Assembly: GCF_040450955.1 (NCBI RefSeq)
Contig: NZ_CP144373.1
Location: 1,778,486-1,842,485, forward strand
Reading direction: 5' to 3'
Length of the DNA: 64,000 nt
DNA from: Thermodesulfovibrio sp. 3907-1M
Lineage (GTDB): Bacteria > Nitrospirota > Thermodesulfovibrionia > Thermodesulfovibrionales > Thermodesulfovibrionaceae
Below the pieces are notes generated by a model. The model did no database searches. It was not told the DNA's origin and saw only the letters and a list, made by a program, of their open reading frames with translations. The position numbers and the translations under genes are program-made. Positions 62,212-64,000 of the stretch are shown piece after piece. Numbering within the stretch: the stretch's first letter is position 1; each line of letters opens with the position of its first letter.

Positions 62212-62649
62212 CTATTTAACTTCACACTTAAATCCACCAGCAGAAACAGAGCAGTATGCTTGATAGGCAGTAACACCAGCTAAAGAGCCTGTTACAGCTC
62301 CAGCGGTAATTGAACCTGTAGAATCACATGTAATATTATCATTTCCAGACAATATAACTGCTCCACCGGGAGTTGTAATTGTAATATTTGCTTGTGAGCA
62401 GTTTTTAAGACTTGCCACAGGAATGGTGTAACCGTTTCCTGAAGTATCAGGATTTTCAACGCAGTATGCAGTTGCATCCATCATGCATGCTCTTGCCATT
62501 GGTTCTGCATAAGAGGATACCTTTGCTTTTTGCTGATACTTCATATACTGAGGAATGGCAATTGAGGCAAGAATTGCAATAATTGCGATGACGATTAGTA
62601 GTTCAATCAGGGTAAAACCTTTCTGGTCTCTTAAAAATACTCTTTTCAT
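62212..62649 (-). CDS. Type IV major pilin-like protein (PilA family)
   Basis: 145 residues from the ATG at 62649, with GGAGG seven bases upstream; the frame extends to 62682 without support. The prepilin leader MKRVFLRDQKG is cut before Phe12 in GFTLIELLIVIAIIAILASI, with Glu5 of the mature protein present. The head domain has six Cys, of which the final two (CSVSAGGFKC) could form the usual C-terminal disulfide loop. Its own terminator suggests high, separate expression. Pilus assembly genes are not in the window. Confidence 0.92.
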   Translation of the reverse strand: MKRVFLRDQKGFTLIELLIVIAIIAILASIAIPQYMKYQQKAKVSSYAEPMARACMMDATAYCVENPDTSGNGYTIPVASLKNCSQANITITTPGGAVILSGNDNITCDSTGSITAGAVTGSLAGVTAYQAYCSVSAGGFKCEVK

Positions 62650-62733
62650 AGTTAAACCTCCATAAGATTTTTCAGGCTTCAAGGAAGCCTTTTAAAGAAA
62701 TTATAAACAAAAAGTTTAAATAAGTTGTGAAAA

Positions 62734-63546
62734 CTATGTGAATTTTAAAACTACAATAAATTTATTCTCCTTTGCTCGGTATTTTAGTTTAAATCCCTGT
62801 TTTTTTGCAAGAGCCTCTGTAATTTTCAAACCTACTCCAGAGCCTTTTTCTTTCTCTGAAATGTCATTTCCTATTGCAAGAAAGTTTTTTGTCAGCCTTA
62901 TATGAATTTTTTCGTCGGAATACCTTATAGCATTATCTATAAGTGAAAATACAATATTGTCCACCATCTGCCTGTTTGCATAGATAAAAACATCTTTTAG
63001 ATTAAGTATGAGTTTTTGATTTATCTCAAATATTGAAAGATTTTTTTCTACTGTTTCCTTTAAATTAACTTTTTCTTTGCTGGATGAAAAGCTTTTAAAA
63101 CGATTTATTGTTTCTAAAATTTTACAAAAATCATTTTGAATGTAGTTATAACTGGTCTCAAGTCTTTGAATGGCTTTTTCATCGTATCTGATTTTTAAAA
63201 TCTCTATATTGCCTTTATGAGTGGCTAAAAAATTGCCAAATTTGTGAGAGATATTTAAAAGAATTAACTCTAAAAAATCCATGTAGTCTCTTTCCTGCTT
63301 AAGCATTTTCTCAATAATCTTGTATAAAATGAGCATTAAACTTAAAACAAGCAAAAACTCCCATAACAGTATATTCTTTACATATTCCTGAAACTTCTGC
63401 TCAACAAAATTTTTTCCAGTTAAAGATTGCAATGCATACTCCTCTTTAAAAGAATCCAGAAAACTCAACACCACTGTGTTTAAATAGAAAAGAATCAAGG
63501 CTAAAACCAGAGAAAAAACGATGATTATTTTAATCTGGAATTTCAA
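62734..63546 (-). CDS. Sensor histidine kinase
   Basis: 270 residues. TM helices at about 5-27 and 59-78 enclose a small sensor loop of about 30 residues. The dimerisation domain has the likely phospho-His in NISHKFGNFLATHKGN; the ATPase domain has the N box LIDNAIRYS and G box GSGVGLKITEALA. The H-box lacks the usual E/D directly after the His (HK), a trait of some unorthodox families. The gene overlaps the upstream response regulator by 4 nt. It lies 52 nt beyond the pilin upstream end, so control of the pilin is possible. Confidence 0.88.
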   Translation of the reverse strand: MKFQIKIIIVFSLVLALILFYLNTVVLSFLDSFKEEYALQSLTGKNFVEQKFQEYVKNILLWEFLLVLSLMLILYKIIEKMLKQERDYMDFLELILLNISHKFGNFLATHKGNIEILKIRYDEKAIQRLETSYNYIQNDFCKILETINRFKSFSSSKEKVNLKETVEKNLSIFEINQKLILNLKDVFIYANRQMVDNIVFSLIDNAIRYSDEKIHIRLTKNFLAIGNDISEKEKGSGVGLKITEALAKKQGFKLKYRAKENKFIVVLKFT

Positions 63547-64000
63547 CGGATTCTGTATCCCCTTCCTGGATAGGTTATTATGCTGTCTGGTGGTAGTGCT
63601 TTTCTCAGTTCTTTAATATAGGCTCTCACAATCTCATCTCCCACTGCTTTTTCTGGCCAGACATAGTTCAGGATTTTTTCAGAACTTACAATTTCTCCTC
63701 TATTTTTAAGAAGAAACTCAAGAAGTTGCCATGCTTTTTTTGAAATCTTTATTTCTTCACTGCCTCTGTAGATTGTTTTTGCATCAATATTTACAGTAAC
63801 ATCACCAATGGTAAAAACACTGGGTAAATGCTTTCTCTTGCTTAGTGCTTTTAGCCTGAGAACAAATTCTTTGAATTCAAAAGGTTTTGTAAGATAGTCA
63901 TCTGCTCCTCTCAGGAAACATTCTTCTTTGTCATTTAGAGTTTTTTTCGCAGTAATTACTAAAATCGGAGTTTTAATGCCTGCTTTTCTCAATGCAGCGA
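63543..64000 (-). CDS. OmpR/PhoB-family response regulator (N-terminus off window)
   Basis: The visible 152 residues begin inside the receiver domain (ALRKAGIKTPILVITAK), so the phosphoacceptor Asp lies beyond the right edge. The switch Lys is in DYLTKPFEFKEF. The winged-helix DNA-binding domain (about the last 95 residues) has ISKKAWQLLEFLLKNRGE and IVRAYIKELRKAL, ending YPGRGYRIR. The apparent TTG start at 63992 is only an artefact of the window edge. It pairs with the histidine kinase by overlap. Confidence 0.92.
   Translation of the reverse strand, partial: AALRKAGIKTPILVITAKKTLNDKEECFLRGADDYLTKPFEFKEFVLRLKALSKRKHLPSVFTIGDVTVNIDAKTIYRGSEEIKISKKAWQLLEFLLKNRGEIVSSEKILNYVWPEKAVGDEIVRAYIKELRKALPPDSIITYPGRGYRIR

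Overview
The window reads as chromosome from an AT-rich, probably thermophilic, anaerobic bacterium. It is most like Thermodesulfovibrio or another member of the Nitrospirota. That assignment is inferred from the gene mix: the futalosine route to menaquinone (MqnA, MqnC, MqnE), a two-subunit class I fumarase, two-subunit pyruvate carboxylase, an RtcB/archease pair, HrcA/CIRCE-controlled dnaK, a type IV pilin, and many copies of the GTCATTCCGAG...CTCGGAATGAC palindrome family. No rRNA gene is present to confirm it.

Layout. 1-5.3 kb (minus strand) is a defence operon: a PLD-nuclease/SF2-helicase fusion, a MNT nucleotidyltransferase, a relic of its HEPN partner, and an Eco57I-like adenine methyltransferase that runs off the left edge. 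5.3-9.4 kb (minus) is an aromatic amino acid operon, pheA-hisC-aroF-tyrA. 9.4-11.4 kb is a polyamine pair (decarboxylase and speE). 11.4-18.5 kb is the heat-shock operon hrcA-grpE-dnaK-dnaJ, followed after 8 nt by a zinc/manganese ABC transporter. 18.5-24.2 kb has a Lon-family protease, a phosphohexomutase and a two-domain kinase. 24.2-28.2 kb (minus) is trxB-HEAT-archease-rtcB-mqnA, with rtcB frameshifted. 28.7-31.1 kb has mqnC and mqnE. 31.1-39.7 kb (plus) has pyruvate carboxylase, an M50 protease, trpS, a ThiF-like enzyme and nadE, with small remnants between them.

39.7-41.6 kb is a restriction-modification pair whose methyltransferase is broken by three frameshifts. 41.6-45.6 kb has rsmI, an alcohol dehydrogenase and the two fumarase subunits, which are separated by a HicBA toxin-antitoxin insert bounded by a 20-bp direct repeat. 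45.6-48.2 kb is almost gene-free: a dense palindromic repeat array, an approximately 849-bp duplication carrying two copies of a candidate structured RNA, and a decayed IS256-type transposase. 48.2-57.4 kb holds housekeeping genes (cca, dtd, panC, rplM-rpsI, argC, mnmA, a tRNA-Ser) and signalling genes. 57.4-64 kb holds a diguanylate cyclase, a surface-glycan/pilin block and a two-component system cut by the right edge.

How it fits together. Most genes are tightly packed operons with ATGA-type overlaps. The unusual material is accessory: repeated gain and decay of toxin-antitoxin and restriction modules (MNT/HEPN relics at 1.7 and 37.3 kb, HicBA at 44.6 kb, broken R-M at 39.7 kb) and the repeat/RNA island at 45.7-47.6 kb.

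All calls come from reading the sequence and translations by eye; no database search was run.
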